Assembly (NCBI GenBank): GCA_022818135.1
Contig: JAFMSR010000001.1
Span: 34,069,463-34,133,462 of the forward strand
DNA: 64,000 nt
Reading direction: 5' to 3'
DNA from: Saxidomus purpurata
Lineage: Eukaryota; Mollusca; Bivalvia; Venerida; Veneridae
Under the pieces are notes generated by a model. That model made no database searches, had not been told where the DNA came from, and saw only the letters and a list, made by a program, of their open reading frames with translations. Shown here in pieces: positions 44,201 to 50,373 of the stretch (position 1 is its first letter; every line of letters begins with the position of its first letter). A program made the translations under genes and the position numbers.

Positions 44201-47200
44201 ACTTCTTTTGTATTATTGTCGTATGTTTTCAGCGGTGTGGCGCCCCCTGAACCTTTTACATGCAATCATAACCGACTTAAGTGTCCAGTTCAATATGAAA
44301 TGGCCTGTTTTACCTAAAAAGCCTTTCATCTGTTGATTAGACCAGAGGTCTATGGTTAAGCACACACTTTGAACAGCTTGAAGCGTTGACTCAACTCAAG
44401 TTGAGTTTCAGTTGATTTTTCATGTAAAAGTTTTGTAGAGACATGAATCCTACTGGGAACTTTGTACATAGGATCCAGAGTTTCAAGCAGCTTTTTAAAC
44501 TCATCGCTTTCGACAACAGATAGTGGCATTAGATTTCCAGCAATAAAATGACCAAGGGCACTGGTTATGTCTGTCTGCCGAGGATCTTTTGCGGCATATT
44601 TGTTCCATGTTGAGCCAGTTTTCATGAAGATATTAATTGAAGGCTGAACAGATGCAGACTCTTCAGTGGTGTCCTGTTTACTTGCCATGTAGATGTCTCT
44701 GTGCTTTGTCTGAATTAAGTTTGTCAAAATTACGATACAAAATTGGAATTCACATTTTTTTGTTTGTTTATTTATTATTGATACACTAAGTTCAGTGCTA
44801 AACAGCATGGGCAGTGTTTCAATTTCCGTCTGTTCATGAACAGACTCGATCAACCGATTCATGCATTGAAACAGTAATAATTACACTAAAATAAATTTAA
44901 AAACAAGCAAATACAAAGATAATCATGGTCTTACCTTTAAATGGGTTACACAATTCCAAGTTGATTTAAAATTTCCCGGAGATAAATGAGTTGAAATGTT
45001 TGCACTCTGCTTTAACATTGCCTTCAGTAGGTGAATTATCAAGGAATTTAAAGTGCTTTCTTGCAGCCATACCGAATATTCTGAATTGCACTGGGTCCAA
45101 AGGTCTGATTTCAGAATGTTTCATAAATCACATACAGGCAGTTTTATATTCATGTTGAGCAAAGTTAACAAAGGGTTGAATTGCAAATTGCAAAAAAGAC
45201 TTGAATTGTGATGACTAAACTTATCATAAAGCATGGGCACAATTTGAGCTGAACTATTAAGGGCAATTATTAGTTTCAATAATATGAAGTATACCAGTGC
45301 TTACTTTATTTGTGTACAATCATTGTCAGTTTATCCCCTTATTAACTGATTATCTACATGTATAAACCAGATTACAATGTTCTGTGCCCTCAGGCTATGT
45401 CTGACTGCTCTGTACATGAAATTTGATAAATAAGTGATATTTGCTAATTTTTCAATCTCTTATTCAATGACTGCGATAAAACGAATTTGTTGCATTTTTC
45501 ACATTTCATTACTTTCATAAATTCTCTGACGCTCTTGTCCATAAAAAACATAAAGTAATCATGTGTTAATGGTAAAATAATTATGATTACAGCCATTTTT
45601 TTCTCCGGTAATCGATTAAATTATTAATCATTAAATTATGTACATACAAGCCCGGGGATGGAGGAACAGACGATGATTGATACTAAAGTTCTAAAAATTC
45701 TCTAGGCCTTATTGCATTAAACATGAAGAATTTCCTGATACAAGTTTATGTTAAACAAGTGATGCCTTGATTTTTGAACAAAATCACCTAAAAATGCCGA
45801 GAAAGGATAGACGCAACTATGTCTAGGCTGCAATTCGCAATGCAAGGTTATTGTTTTCAGTCACTAGTTGTCGTAAAATTGGTTTGGTTATGAATGTGTA
45901 AGTGTATTTTCCGGCTTTGGAAATCATATCAGAATAAATTTGGATATGTTAAGAATATTTTTATTTGCAGTAATATTATTGAAACTACTATTCTAACTGT
46001 TAGCTGTAGCAAACAGGTATGCGTTAAGGTTTTTGGTGCTGATTTATGTACGTCGGCTATTTTGTTTAATATAGCGAAAACAACGGAAATGCGATTTTCA
46101 TAATTATGCACAACACATTTACAACTGTGAAATGATTTATTTCAAATGAAGAAGATTTGGTCAAGTGTTAATCGCGAGCATATACTTATTTTTACCAAAA
46201 TGTATAAAGTTCTGTTAGATGTGGTCATATCTTTGATACGATTAGTAGTCGATTTTTATTGACGGAGAGACAGTTAAGAGACCCTTTATTTGGTGCGACT
46301 AGATGAAATACAATTATATATTTTTTTCAGTACTTTAAGAGAGCTTGCTATAGCGTTAACGAGGCAACATATCAGAACGAAATAAAGTGTAAATCTGTAT
46401 AGGTGTAATGTATGTTCTCATTGTAACTCTTTCGATTACGGATACTTAAATGTATTTGTTCGCCAAAAAGGATTACATTTTCGATGTACTAGTTTGACAT
46501 ATAACATGTTGTTATAAGTGATTTTGATTTGGGTGTACTTCTAACTATTGTACATTTTGTAACATATGTAATTCTAAAACAGTTTCCAGAGCAGCCAAAG
46601 ACGGTTAAAGATGACATTCTTGTGAATGCAAGCTTAAAAAATGAAATCCACCTTGTTGCCTTCGTTACTGGAACGTCAACCCACTTAAACCTAATGACCA
46701 AGAATCTTCATGCAAGAATTGAAGAAGTAAAACATCAAATCAACATTAAAGGTAAACTTCAGCAACAAAACATATTGAAACTATTTAAATGTTGAGATAA
46801 GATTCAATTTTGGTATGCACCTATGGGATTCGTTTATTTGTTAATGCATTTTACAATTATCAGTTATATTCTGAAAATTAGCTTCTTCTATATTTAATAT
46901 GAACACATTAAAATTATATTTCTCTGGGACCGGTTATCAAACTGTAATCGTGGCTCAAGTAATCTTATGATCAGTTGTTTTCTTTTTCACCCTTGCACCC
47001 CTGAATTTTATTTGTGGGAGTCGGGCTAGATATTTAAAAATGTTTCTTTTGTTCTGAAAAGGCTTGTCATTATTTGATTATATTTGACAAAAGTAACCGA
47101 CATTGCAGTTTCTAAGAATTCAAAATTAGGATTTTCTTTAGAAATAAGGCCCTGTAGGGGGGCATATCGATTTTCTTAAATATTCTATATAGAAATTTAA

Positions 47201-48361
47201 GAAATTTCGGGATCAGAAACTTATAGTGCCTATTTAATTGCACTAACGACACTTGAGTTCTTTATGACAGTAAGATACAGAGAAAGGAATTACCCCTCAG
47301 AGAGGAAGCCCTAAATGGGTGATGACATTTTACAAACGCTTCTTTTTTCTGAAAAAAAACCCTCAGAATATGATATTATTTGGCACAACTAATAATGTTT
47401 TTATTCACTAACAACGGAAAATTTAGAAAATTGATTTTTACAGAAGTGAGTCACTTAGTGGGATGTAGTGCTTTTCTTGCATACTTATTCTATATTGAAT
47501 TATTGTTGTCTGAAATTCTTAGTACTAAATTTAAAATAAATTCAACTTACAACAATGAAGTGCTTAATGACTGTACCCCGAAGAAAAATTATACCTTCGG
47601 AGATGTGGTTCCAGTGGGTTCGTGGAATATTAAAAGTGCTTGATTATGATACAGAAACAATACACTCTCCAGTTAAAAAGGCGTGGGATATGAATTCACT
47701 GAATATTCATACAATGCATATTTTGATACGGTATATAATAAAAACGTTAAGAAGCATTTTAAATCTTAGTAGTTTAAAGTTAATACTAAATTATTTAGTT
47801 TCATAATGATTGCAAAGAAAACTTTCGTAATTGATGCCACCACGTTCACGGGAGATAGACAAGAACCCAAATGTACACAAAAAATATATTGCCTTATATT
47901 TCGGTTGCGAACGAGACCCATAATTATCGTACATCAATATTTCAATATTGAAAACTAGTACCATTGTTGCTTATTTTACACTGTACCATCATTTCTCTTA
48001 ATAAGGTATACCGATGGTTGTTGTTGCAACAAGGTTTGATGAGCTTTCCCCGAAAATAAGATTGGATCCTGATCATGTGTACAAAAGTCCTAAGGCTCGT
48101 GATGCGGCCGAGACGATAGCAGATTTCTTTGGTATATACGAGAAGCATGTCTTTCCCATAGTGAATTACACCAATGATGAAAAGGTAAACAGTGGAAAAG
48201 ACAGACTCGCCCTTCAAGCATTGGATGTTATGGCAAAGTTAACAAAAGACTACCTTGAAAACCATAAAGGTAATGCATATTTTAGTTTGTTGATCCAAAT
48301 CTTAAAAGAAGCAACAAGCTTTCAGAATTCTCTTGAATACGAATTGCATCAACAATTATAA
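1555..48361 (+). CDS. IFI44-like: IFI44-like TLDc-GTPase gene, six coding exons
   Basis: Coding sequence joined from 1555-2245, 20648-20682, 24900-25103, 39068-39217, 46583-46751 and 48006-48361: 1605 nt, 534 residues plus stop. All junctions are GT/AG and phases match (1, 0, 0, 0, 1). Seen: a TLDc domain (about residues 14-230) with the [11 protein letters not shown] and FGGYT signatures, a 12-residue linker, then a P-loop GTPase domain with G1 GAIGSGKSS (273-281), a DIRG G3 motif (333-336) and an ATRFDE G4-like motif (424-429). Known: IFI44/IFI44L-type proteins combine these domains, are cytoplasmic and GTP-binding, are interferon-induced in vertebrates and are expanded as immune-response genes in bivalves. 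Inferred: an intact host gene with an innate immune role. The G4 motif is TRxD rather than canonical N/TKxD, which is common for this family. The exon 5 acceptor and the exact 3' end are the least certain parts. Upstream non-coding exons must lie before 1543. Confidence 0.85.
2011..2118 (+). repeat. 54-bp in-frame coding tandem duplication
   Basis: Two adjacent 54-nt units (2011-2064 and 2065-2118) encode residues 153-170 and 171-188. Both begin with ATTGGACA and both contain ATGTAGACA. At protein level 9 of 18 positions are identical (I, G, A, V, D, L, Q, N, N). The unit length is a multiple of three, so copy number can change without breaking frame. Confidence 0.75.
2540..2700. repeat. Dispersed repeat copy 1
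   Basis: Shares with 32300-32505, in the same orientation, the ordered blocks TTTTTCAAGTAAAAGTCCAG, TGAAATAGG, an AACC-AATA-ACC-AACTCTTCC block and CAACTG-ATGCATGAGTT. Spacers between blocks differ in length. It is non-coding and of unknown family. Confidence 0.65.
2760..4130. other. GC-richer island of unknown nature
   Basis: This stretch of intron 1 is clearly richer in G and C than its surroundings, with CCCGG, GGCC and CG words that are rare nearby. It has open frames (for example 3107-3352) with no recognisable domain. The change of composition suggests an inserted mobile element or exogenous-like block, but no terminal repeats or proteins were recognised. Confidence 0.4.
4240..4900. 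repeat. Low-complexity CCGTATA-rich tract with two 72-bp units
   Basis: The words CCGTATA, GTATACT and AAATACGG recur many times. Two direct units starting at 4681 and 4753 (period 72) share CAGAAATTCGGAAG, GTATACTGCTAAAGTAC and TTTGTATACTT. A similar vocabulary reappears at about 5950-6130. Confidence 0.6.
5225..5290. repeat. Degenerate pentanucleotide microsatellite
   Basis: A run of AC(A/G)(A/G/C)T-like five-base words (TACAG, TGCAG, ATACA, ACACA) over about 65 bp. It opens spurious frames on both strands. Confidence 0.6.
7290..7430 (-). mobile_element. tRNA-derived SINE-like relic
   Basis: On the minus strand GGTTCGAATCC matches the tRNA B-box consensus exactly, and ATGGTCGTAAGATGTC about 25 bp upstream occupies the tRNA anticodon/D-arm region. 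No cloverleaf is convincing, so a retroposed tRNA-like head is more likely than a tRNA gene. Confidence 0.5.
8395..8775. repeat. 21-bp minisatellite
   Basis: About 18 tandem units close to TATCAAAACGACATCACCAT plus one base. In later units CGACATC becomes CCACAGC, and some units are 20 bp. Because the period is a multiple of three, both strands are open. The plus frame reads as a repeated MYQNDIT heptapeptide. There is no start context, splice context or domain, so the frames are treated as by-products of the repeat. Confidence 0.9.
8776..9479. other. Intron 1 sequence, overlapping small frames only
   Basis: Several short frames overlap on both strands (8782-9466). None has a recognisable domain. 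No gene is supported. Confidence 0.45.
9480..10020 (-). pseudogene. LINE reverse transcriptase relic (CR1/Jockey-like)
   Basis: Read on the minus strand with frameshifts, the order is [52 protein letters not shown] and [20 protein letters not shown]. These are RT palm blocks of CR1/Jockey non-LTR retrotransposons: the D of motif A lies in VLMDL, and the [10 protein letters not shown] turn is motif B. The endonuclease and 3' end are absent and the YxDD region has decayed. It is a dead fragment in antisense orientation to the host gene. Confidence 0.8.
10269..10330 (+). repeat. Terminal fragment of the AGCTCAC dispersed element
   Basis: TTTTAGCTCACA, a short spacer and AAGTGAGCTTTTGTGAT form a stem like the left end of the element at 39257-40231. 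The rest is missing. Confidence 0.5.
10871..11055. repeat. Large near-perfect hairpin (foldback MITE)
   Basis: Arms of about 80 bp (about 10871-10955 and 10970-11055) are reverse complements with few mismatches. Left blocks AGTACGAGTTTTGC, TTACAACCGTAAGAAGTATA and TTTATACACAAG reappear inverted on the right. The centre CCGAGACGAAGCCGAGG is itself nearly palindromic. It lies just outside the left terminus of the DIRS-like element. Confidence 0.85.
11946..12300. repeat. Two ~187-bp tandem units in the 3' part of the DIRS element
   Basis: CCTCCATCTTGAAA at 11954 and 12141, TATGGCTCA(G/A)TAGTTT at about 11999 and 12213, and TTTTTTTCGT(A/T) later in each unit give a spacing near 187. The duplication occupies the place where the recombinase C-terminus would be expected. 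Confidence 0.65.
12340..12440 (-). pseudogene. Truncated tyrosine recombinase N-terminus
   Basis: The minus-strand frame after the RNase H unit contains [20 protein letters not shown] followed by a TPPV box. This resembles the SAM-like N-terminal core-binding domain of DIRS-type tyrosine recombinases. The match then stops, and no R-HxxR-Y catalytic domain was found between here and 11173. A stop separates it from the RNase H frame. Confidence 0.6.
12558..12998 (-). pseudogene. DIRS element RNase H domain
   Basis: 146 residues. The catalytic acidic set is visible: D31 in LYTDASS, E65 in FRELYP, D90 in MCDNGAT and D140 in VIADSLF. The [13 protein letters not shown] tail is typical of retrotransposon RNase H. 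The opening [10 protein letters not shown] is the usual RT-RH connection in DIRS elements. It degrades the RNA strand during reverse transcription. The active-site residues are intact, so this part decayed little. Confidence 0.85.
13305..14018 (-). pseudogene. DIRS element reverse transcriptase
   Basis: 237 residues without a stop. Motif A is [14 protein letters not shown] (D136), motif B region [13 protein letters not shown] (169-180), and the catalytic motif C is LLDDFL (D204, D205), a variant of YxDD usual in DIRS RTs. The frame ends shortly after motif C and re-enters in another frame towards RNase H, so at least one frameshift separates them. Confidence 0.85.
14040..15021 (-). pseudogene. 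DIRS element gag-like protein, frameshifted
   Basis: Three pieces on the minus strand. 15021-14773 has LHMKGISVP and ALYKENCEK-like blocks. 14681-14283 has [35 protein letters not shown] and a Y-E-D-I region. About 14159-14118 has a CCHC zinc knuckle with exact CX2CX4HX4C spacing ([14 protein letters not shown]). This is the gag layout seen in DIRS/Ngaro elements of marine invertebrates. Known role: packaging of element RNA. The frames are disjoint, so the gene is broken. Confidence 0.7.
15022..16590. other. 5' non-coding part of the DIRS element
   Basis: No protein similarity was recognised. It holds the 23-bp palindrome at 16409-16431 and AT-rich simple stretches (16020-16075). It may include other small insertions. 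Confidence 0.4.
16409..16431. repeat. 23-bp palindrome
   Basis: AGGGTCCGTAA, one central base, then its reverse complement. The palindrome is perfect apart from the centre. It lies near the right terminus of the DIRS-like element. Confidence 0.8.
17030..17225 (+). mobile_element. tRNA-derived SINE relic (bivalve V-SINE-like)
   Basis: GAGTTCGAGACC is a tRNA B-box, followed by CTTCATGCGAGAAA, a GGTTCTTCCCCGGAAGG block and GTCCTATAATGTG. This order resembles bivalve tRNA-SINEs with a conserved central domain, from memory of the family. It is diverged and without a clear tail. Confidence 0.5.
17226..20647. other. Intron 1 3' part, no gene recognised
   Basis: AT-rich. It contains a LINE-type 3' end at about 18760-18845 (AATAAATATTGTTTAAACTAAAC) without protein, and a 39-bp duplication at 19117-19195 (CCTGATATTTACACATG twice). 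Small frames at 19796-20197 have no domain. Confidence 0.45.
20648..20682 (+). CDS. IFI44-like: IFI44-like gene exon 2 (linker micro-exon)
   Basis: This 35-nt exon lies between a pyrimidine-rich acceptor (TTCTTTGCAG ending 20647) and donor GTAATA at 20683. With the phase-1 G from exon 1 it encodes [12 protein letters not shown] (residues 231-242), a charged linker between the TLDc and GTPase domains, and ends in phase 0. It was chosen because it is the only short segment seen that joins exons 1 and 3 in frame with good splice sites. An EW-basic linker at this position fits the family. Confidence 0.7.
21690..21990. repeat. 21-22-bp minisatellite
   Basis: About 13 diverged units of AAGTTGAAAATTCAAGATACT. 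Unit ends vary between AAGATACT, AACTTACT and AAGAAAAT. It lies in intron 2. Confidence 0.88.
22577..23380. repeat. Two diverged copies of a ~340-470-bp direct repeat
   Basis: CGAAAGCCAATCCG starts each copy (22577 and 23044, spacing 467). Both then share, in order, GGTACTTG, a TTTATTTGACG-CATT block, ACAAGGA- or ATGGA-like words, TTACAAAA, TGATACTGAAT-GATTT and GCGG(A/G)AAA. Similarity is moderate, so this is an old tandem duplication or two related non-autonomous elements. Confidence 0.65.
23400..24880. other. Intron 2 3' part, no gene recognised
   Basis: AT-rich sequence with a short (AT)n run near 24213-24226. No coding similarity was seen up to the acceptor at 24899. Confidence 0.5.
24900..25103 (+). 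CDS. IFI44-like: IFI44-like gene exon 3 (P-loop)
   Basis: A 204-nt exon, phase 0 to 0, between acceptor CACTTTACAG and donor GTAATA. It encodes residues 243-310. The nucleotide-binding P-loop GAIGSGKSS follows a hydrophobic beta strand (LNILLI), and FCNTLATVF follows it, as expected for the first helix of the G domain. The open frame continues into the intron to 25247 but leaves the family pattern at the donor. Confidence 0.88.
25104..26180. other. Intron 3 5' part, no gene recognised
   Basis: The frame running on from exon 3 is intronic. Otherwise no domain was recognised before the LINE beginning near 26.2 kb. Confidence 0.5.
26430..26738 (+). pseudogene. LINE ORF1 remnant, R/S-rich
   Basis: 102 residues, with a basic serine-rich stretch ([15 protein letters not shown] and onward). 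This is compatible with an RNA-binding ORF1 C-terminus just upstream of the endonuclease frame. No defined domain is visible. Confidence 0.45.
26775..27512 (+). pseudogene. LINE apurinic-like endonuclease, broken
   Basis: The first piece (26775-27014) has [19 protein letters not shown] and SGGIIIYVK, the usual N-terminal EEP-fold blocks, with E of TETW as the metal ligand. The second piece (27129-27512) has FGDFNARTS, the catalytic DxN motif, and VVDYLLC near its end. Stops between 27012 and 27128 separate them. Known role: nicking target DNA for target-primed reverse transcription. Confidence 0.82.
28200..29349 (+). pseudogene. LINE reverse transcriptase, broken
   Basis: In order, in changing frames: SGPD box, [36 protein letters not shown] (motif A, about 28615-28650), [19 protein letters not shown] (motif B) and [10 protein letters not shown] (motif C). 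The longest intact piece is 28768-29349, where YADD are residues 53-56. The thumb begins with [10 protein letters not shown] and stops at about 29285, where a different block is joined. Confidence 0.85.
29286..29495 (+). pseudogene. LINE C-terminal block after internal deletion
   Basis: 69 residues beginning [20 protein letters not shown] and ending in [11 protein letters not shown]. In related LINEs this block is separated from the FDKLV thumb motif by a few hundred bases. Here they are adjacent but in different frames, implying a deletion of thumb and middle sequence. Confidence 0.7.
29780..32290. other. Intron 3 middle, no gene recognised
   Basis: AT-rich. Small frames (for example 29911-30156, 31002-31259) show no domain, no splice logic and no similarity to each other. 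Confidence 0.45.
32300..32505. repeat. Dispersed repeat copy 2
   Basis: Same ordered blocks as 2540-2700, about 30 kb away in direct orientation. This copy carries an AAT trinucleotide run and about 50 extra bases in the middle. Confidence 0.65.
33080..33580 (-). pseudogene. LINE RT relic, motif A region
   Basis: Minus-strand pieces include [35 protein letters not shown] text and [19 protein letters not shown] (RT motif A), then [11 protein letters not shown]. The order matches the RT fingers and palm of CR1/Nimb LINEs. It is truncated at both sides and frameshifted. Confidence 0.75.
34580..36480 (-). pseudogene. Jockey-like LINE relic with internal deletion
   Basis: Minus-strand order: the endonuclease end with [11 protein letters not shown] (about 36310), [14 protein letters not shown] (about 36060), RT blocks [12 protein letters not shown] and PLQHGF (35.6-35.45 kb), RLFAHDTT (the decayed FADDT motif C, about 35335), [19 protein letters not shown] and [13 protein letters not shown] (35268-35080), then RT C-terminal pieces down to FKAQLAIL at about 34590. 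Motifs A and B between PLQHGF and HDTT are missing, indicating a deletion. Numerous frameshifts. Confidence 0.8.
36640..37530 (+). pseudogene. 3' fragment of a sense LINE
   Basis: A frame at about 37110-37265 reads [29 protein letters not shown] and [11 protein letters not shown]. This matches the C-terminal block of the LINE at 29286-29495 in pattern ([11 protein letters not shown] against [11 protein letters not shown]). It ends in a 3' UTR with GGGCCGGAGGTCTCATTATG and AATAAAG. SCDDEYY at about 36670 may be the start of the same block, with an interruption between. Confidence 0.6.
37540..39060. other. Intron 3 3' part, no gene recognised
   Basis: AT-rich sequence leading to the acceptor at 39067. 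No coding similarity was found. Confidence 0.5.
39068..39217 (+). CDS. IFI44-like: IFI44-like gene exon 4 (G3/switch II)
   Basis: A 150-nt exon, phase 0 to 0. The acceptor TTTTATGTTCTAG ends at 39067 and the donor is GTGAGT at 39218. It encodes residues 311-360, with [15 protein letters not shown] supplying the Walker-B strand and DxxG motif (D333, G336). It is too short to stand out as an open frame and was found by its coding continuity with exons 3 and 5. A 166-bp-repeat element begins about 40 bp after its donor. Confidence 0.82.
39257..40231 (+). mobile_element. Dispersed element with 166-bp tandem core repeats
   Basis: Begins TTTTAGCTCACCTGGCTACG with a GTGAGC stem, and ends AAGGTGAGCGATATAGGGCC then ATCTTGGCCCTCTTG. 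The core holds about 4.5 tandem units. The word GAAACCACAAGGCCTAGAGC starts at 39491, 39657 and 39823, and at 39989, each exactly 166 bp apart, with a diverged partial unit from about 39345. It has no coding capacity. The ends are widespread in bivalve sequences, from memory. The architecture (short ends with a ~160-bp tandem core) resembles the molluscan pearl elements, which are non-autonomous and probably Helitron-related. It starts 40 bp after the exon 4 donor. Confidence 0.85.
40752..40876. repeat. Hairpin element with GGCTTCGGCC loop
   Basis: Left arm TTTGGTTTAT to AAAATATATCAC (40752-40807) and right arm GTGATATTTTATTGCGCATA to ATAAACCAAA (40825-40876) are imperfect reverse complements of about 52-56 bp around AGGGCTTCGGCCTTC. 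This is typical of a small foldback MITE. Confidence 0.75.
40880..42620. other. Intron 4, mostly unrecognised
   Basis: Besides the SINE at 41255-41480 there is a remnant of the AGCTCAC element end near 42086-42110 (TGATGGTCCTATATCG) and a small imperfect hairpin at 42364-42450 (GAGTACTGCT arms). No gene was seen. Confidence 0.45.
41255..41480 (-). mobile_element. tRNA-derived SINE relic
   Basis: On the minus strand CCTTGGTTCAGTGGTGAGC is a good tRNA A-box context, and GGCTTCGATTTCC about 50 bp later is a B-box. A diverged non-tRNA body continues to about 41255. The spacing fits a tRNA head. Confidence 0.6.
43239..43577 (-). pseudogene. hAT transposase catalytic C-terminal piece
   Basis: 112 residues containing [15 protein letters not shown], the conserved hAT LDPRFK block with P replaced by Q. 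A variable insertion-domain end follows. The dimerisation block continues below 43239 in other frames. Confidence 0.75.
44356..44862 (-). pseudogene. hAT transposase N-terminal piece
   Basis: 168 residues, with [19 protein letters not shown] and [17 protein letters not shown], the conserved block after the BED finger in ZBED4/6-like hAT transposases. Its frame ends in FKLFKVC and then stops. The continuing CLTIDLW block lies in a neighbouring frame, so a frameshift sits near 44365. Confidence 0.8.
45670..46580. other. Intron 4 3' part, no gene recognised
   Basis: Short frames at 45894-46111 overlap on opposite strands and have no domain. The sequence leads to the exon 5 acceptor. Confidence 0.5.
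46583..46751 (+). CDS. IFI44-like: IFI44-like gene exon 5
   Basis: A 169-nt exon, phase 0 to 1, with acceptor CTAAAACAG and donor G|GTAAAC. It encodes residues 361-416 plus the first base of 417. The hydrophobic strand [10 protein letters not shown] fits the central G-domain sheet between G3 and G4. The acceptor's pyrimidine tract is weak. A second AG at 46588-46589 would break the phase, so 46583 was chosen. Confidence 0.78.
46752..48005. other. IFI44-like: Intron 5
   Basis: A 1254-bp intron bounded by GTAAAC and AATAAG. The frames at 47380-47806 inside it show no domain or repeat similarity. Confidence 0.6.
48006..48361 (+). CDS. IFI44-like: IFI44-like gene last coding exon (G4 and C-terminus)
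   Basis: The acceptor AG is at 48004-48005. The first two bases complete glycine 417, giving [13 protein letters not shown]. The G4-like TRFD (425-428) follows a strong beta strand, and the frame runs to TAA at 48359-48361. An alternative phase-1 donor (AAAG|GTAATG, 48269/48270) just after YLENHK could lead to a further 3' exon. If it is not used, the last 31 residues are a non-conserved tail. AATAAA at 48852-48857 is a candidate polyadenylation signal. Confidence 0.8.
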
Positions 48362-49832
48362 TCAAAGTTTTATACGAGAAATTTCATGGACCAAGGGTAC
48401 TTGAAAGAAAATACTTACAGAAAATAGCAGATGTAGATGTAATAATACCGGTACTTTAGGATAACGGTATTTGTTCGATTTCTTGTAACACAGCATTTTA
48501 ACATACGTGCTCACACGTGAATCATTTTAGCTCGTATTATATATAAGATGCATTATCACAAAAAAAACAATGTGTGAAGCCTATATTCTGACGAAATGTA
48601 ATACTTAAGCAATCGCTTATAAGGCACGGAAGGTATTATGGCCAGTTTTGTCTTATTTATATCTAAAAATCAACTCTCTCATTAATTGCAGTAATGATTC
48701 ATATTTTAACTGTTAACAATGCATCGATCATTGTGCCGAAAATATAAATTTAATTGTATGTAAATCAACATTTACCAAATATAAGGGAAACATTACGCAC
48801 TTGATTAGTAAAAATCGTTAAGCTCTGTTTGATTAAGAGAATATTCTTAGGAATAAATGTGCTGGTTAATTGACTTGATAACTGTATGAAATTTTATGAT
48901 ATGACAATATTTCCATGTGCATCAAGTGCGAACCAAGAACGATTTTTCGGAATTGTCTAGTAAGTTGCCATACATTTACATTCCTTTTGTTATCAAGTAG
49001 GTCTAAGCTCGAACAGCAGTTAACTTAATTATTTGATCTTAACATAGCTGACTATTCGATGCTCCAATTTCTTTCCATTTCGCTATAATGTTCAGGTTCT
49101 CGCAGTTTATGTCATACATGTACAAAGTAGTTTAAAATATACTGTACTGGTTTAAACTCCATTTACCATCCCAGTTTGTACATGAATCATTATTTCTATC
49201 AGAGCCTACTGAGAGCCCATTTACTGTTGTTGTTGTGTGTATATGCAAATTACATCATAATTTAGTAAGAGCAGACGCCAGTAGAATTCACTGTTTGAAA
49301 GCTGAGTAGGGAACTAGCGTATGACATCCAATCCGAAGCGTCACAGGTTGACCCTGATTCCATTCCATAGGCAAACACCACTAAAGAATCTTGCGTTGTT
49401 TATAATATTTTGTAAAATTAAGTAATGTATAAAATCAATAAAAACATTCACATACAAAGGTTTTAGAAATTTCTAGCTATCTTACATGGAGGTTTGGGTC
49501 GGTAGCATGGCTTTTTTAAGCCTATTTGTGCATTGAGTGTACACGAAGAACAAATACTTATTCTACATTTATCTTTTACATGAAAAATGTTAGGCAACTA
49601 CCCACTGCCTTATACATGCATATATAAATAAATCTTTAGAAGTAAGACCTTAATATAAAAATGTTTGGGCCCTTTGATAAGTAAATAACTTCGATCAATT
49701 AATATGTTTCAACAATGTTTTAGAATAGTATACATTAAAAACACATAGAAAAAAATCCGTATTGATTATCATAAATGACTATTTATTGTATTGTATGAGT
49801 ATTTCATTCCGCAAAATCTGTTGCAATGTATC
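48362..49832. other. 3' flank of the IFI44-like gene
   Basis: AT-rich, with several AATAAA words. No coding similarity was seen. Confidence 0.5.
48852..48857 (+). promoter_or_regulatory. IFI44-like: Candidate poly(A) signal of IFI44-like gene
   Basis: AATAAA lies 490 bp after the stop codon at 48361. The sequence is AT-rich, so the motif is expected by chance fairly often. Further copies occur downstream. Confidence 0.25.
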
Positions 49833-50373
49833 TTAAGGACAAAAGTTATGTCCGGTTCAAAATGGTTTGATTAAATTTTAATTTTAAGTTACTTCTAATT
49901 TTTTGTTTGGAAATTTATATTTTGAGACTACTTGCTACATCACAAGGTGTTAAGAATGCTATACAAAACATTCAGTCAACCGTGACGGCATAAACCATGA
50001 ATTTCACATTCATCTAAATTTTATGTACATGAAGCTTAAAATCACAAAAGTTTTAAATGATTTTTGTTACCAAAGGATAGTCCTATCAAAAGACGTAAAA
50101 ATTTAGACAAATACTCAACATATGTTGTCATTACGAAGCTTTCAAGATAGCAAAATTTGCGCGTTTTATGTCGACTGGAGGTCAGTGAGCCTACAACACG
50201 TGTTGCACGGGCGTTAAACGCCCATGAACATTCTATTTGATGTCACGAACATTTAAAATGTGTTTATTGATTCGAAAATGATGATATTCTTATACTTTTC
50301 TAATTATGAATAAAATATCCTATTTCAGTTTTTGTGCTACTTTAATTATACCGGACAGAACTTTTGTCCTTAA
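49833..50373. mobile_element. 533-bp MITE flanked by TTAA
   Basis: TTAA at 49833-49836 and 50370-50373 flank terminal inverted repeats GGACAAAAGTTATGTCCGGT and ACCGGACAGAACTTTTGTCC, 19 of 20 matching. There is no coding capacity. The TTAA target duplication points to a piggyBac-like mobiliser. The well-matched ends suggest relatively recent activity. Confidence 0.85.

Larger units (their letters stand above)
42632..45662 (-). mobile_element. hAT transposon, ZBED-type transposase, degenerate
   Basis: Minus-strand coding blocks in order: a BED-finger-like segment (about 45120-44935: GNVKAECKH then CVTHLKGK, with the second Cys and final His changed), N-terminal domain (44862-44356), [15 protein letters not shown] with the first catalytic D (about 44350), [34 protein letters not shown] with the second D (about 44165), [34 protein letters not shown] (43577-43239), then the C-terminal dimerisation region ([29 protein letters not shown]; 43200-43025). 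Frameshifts and stops make it inactive. Possible inverted ends are ATCCCCGGG at 42630 and CCCGGGGAT at 45651. ATCGATTA-type words cluster near both ends. Confidence 0.85.

Noticed and set aside
47380..47806. Frames inside intron 5
   Set aside because: They do not join exons 5 and 6 in phase, while 46751 to 48006 gives a perfect GIPMVVV junction.
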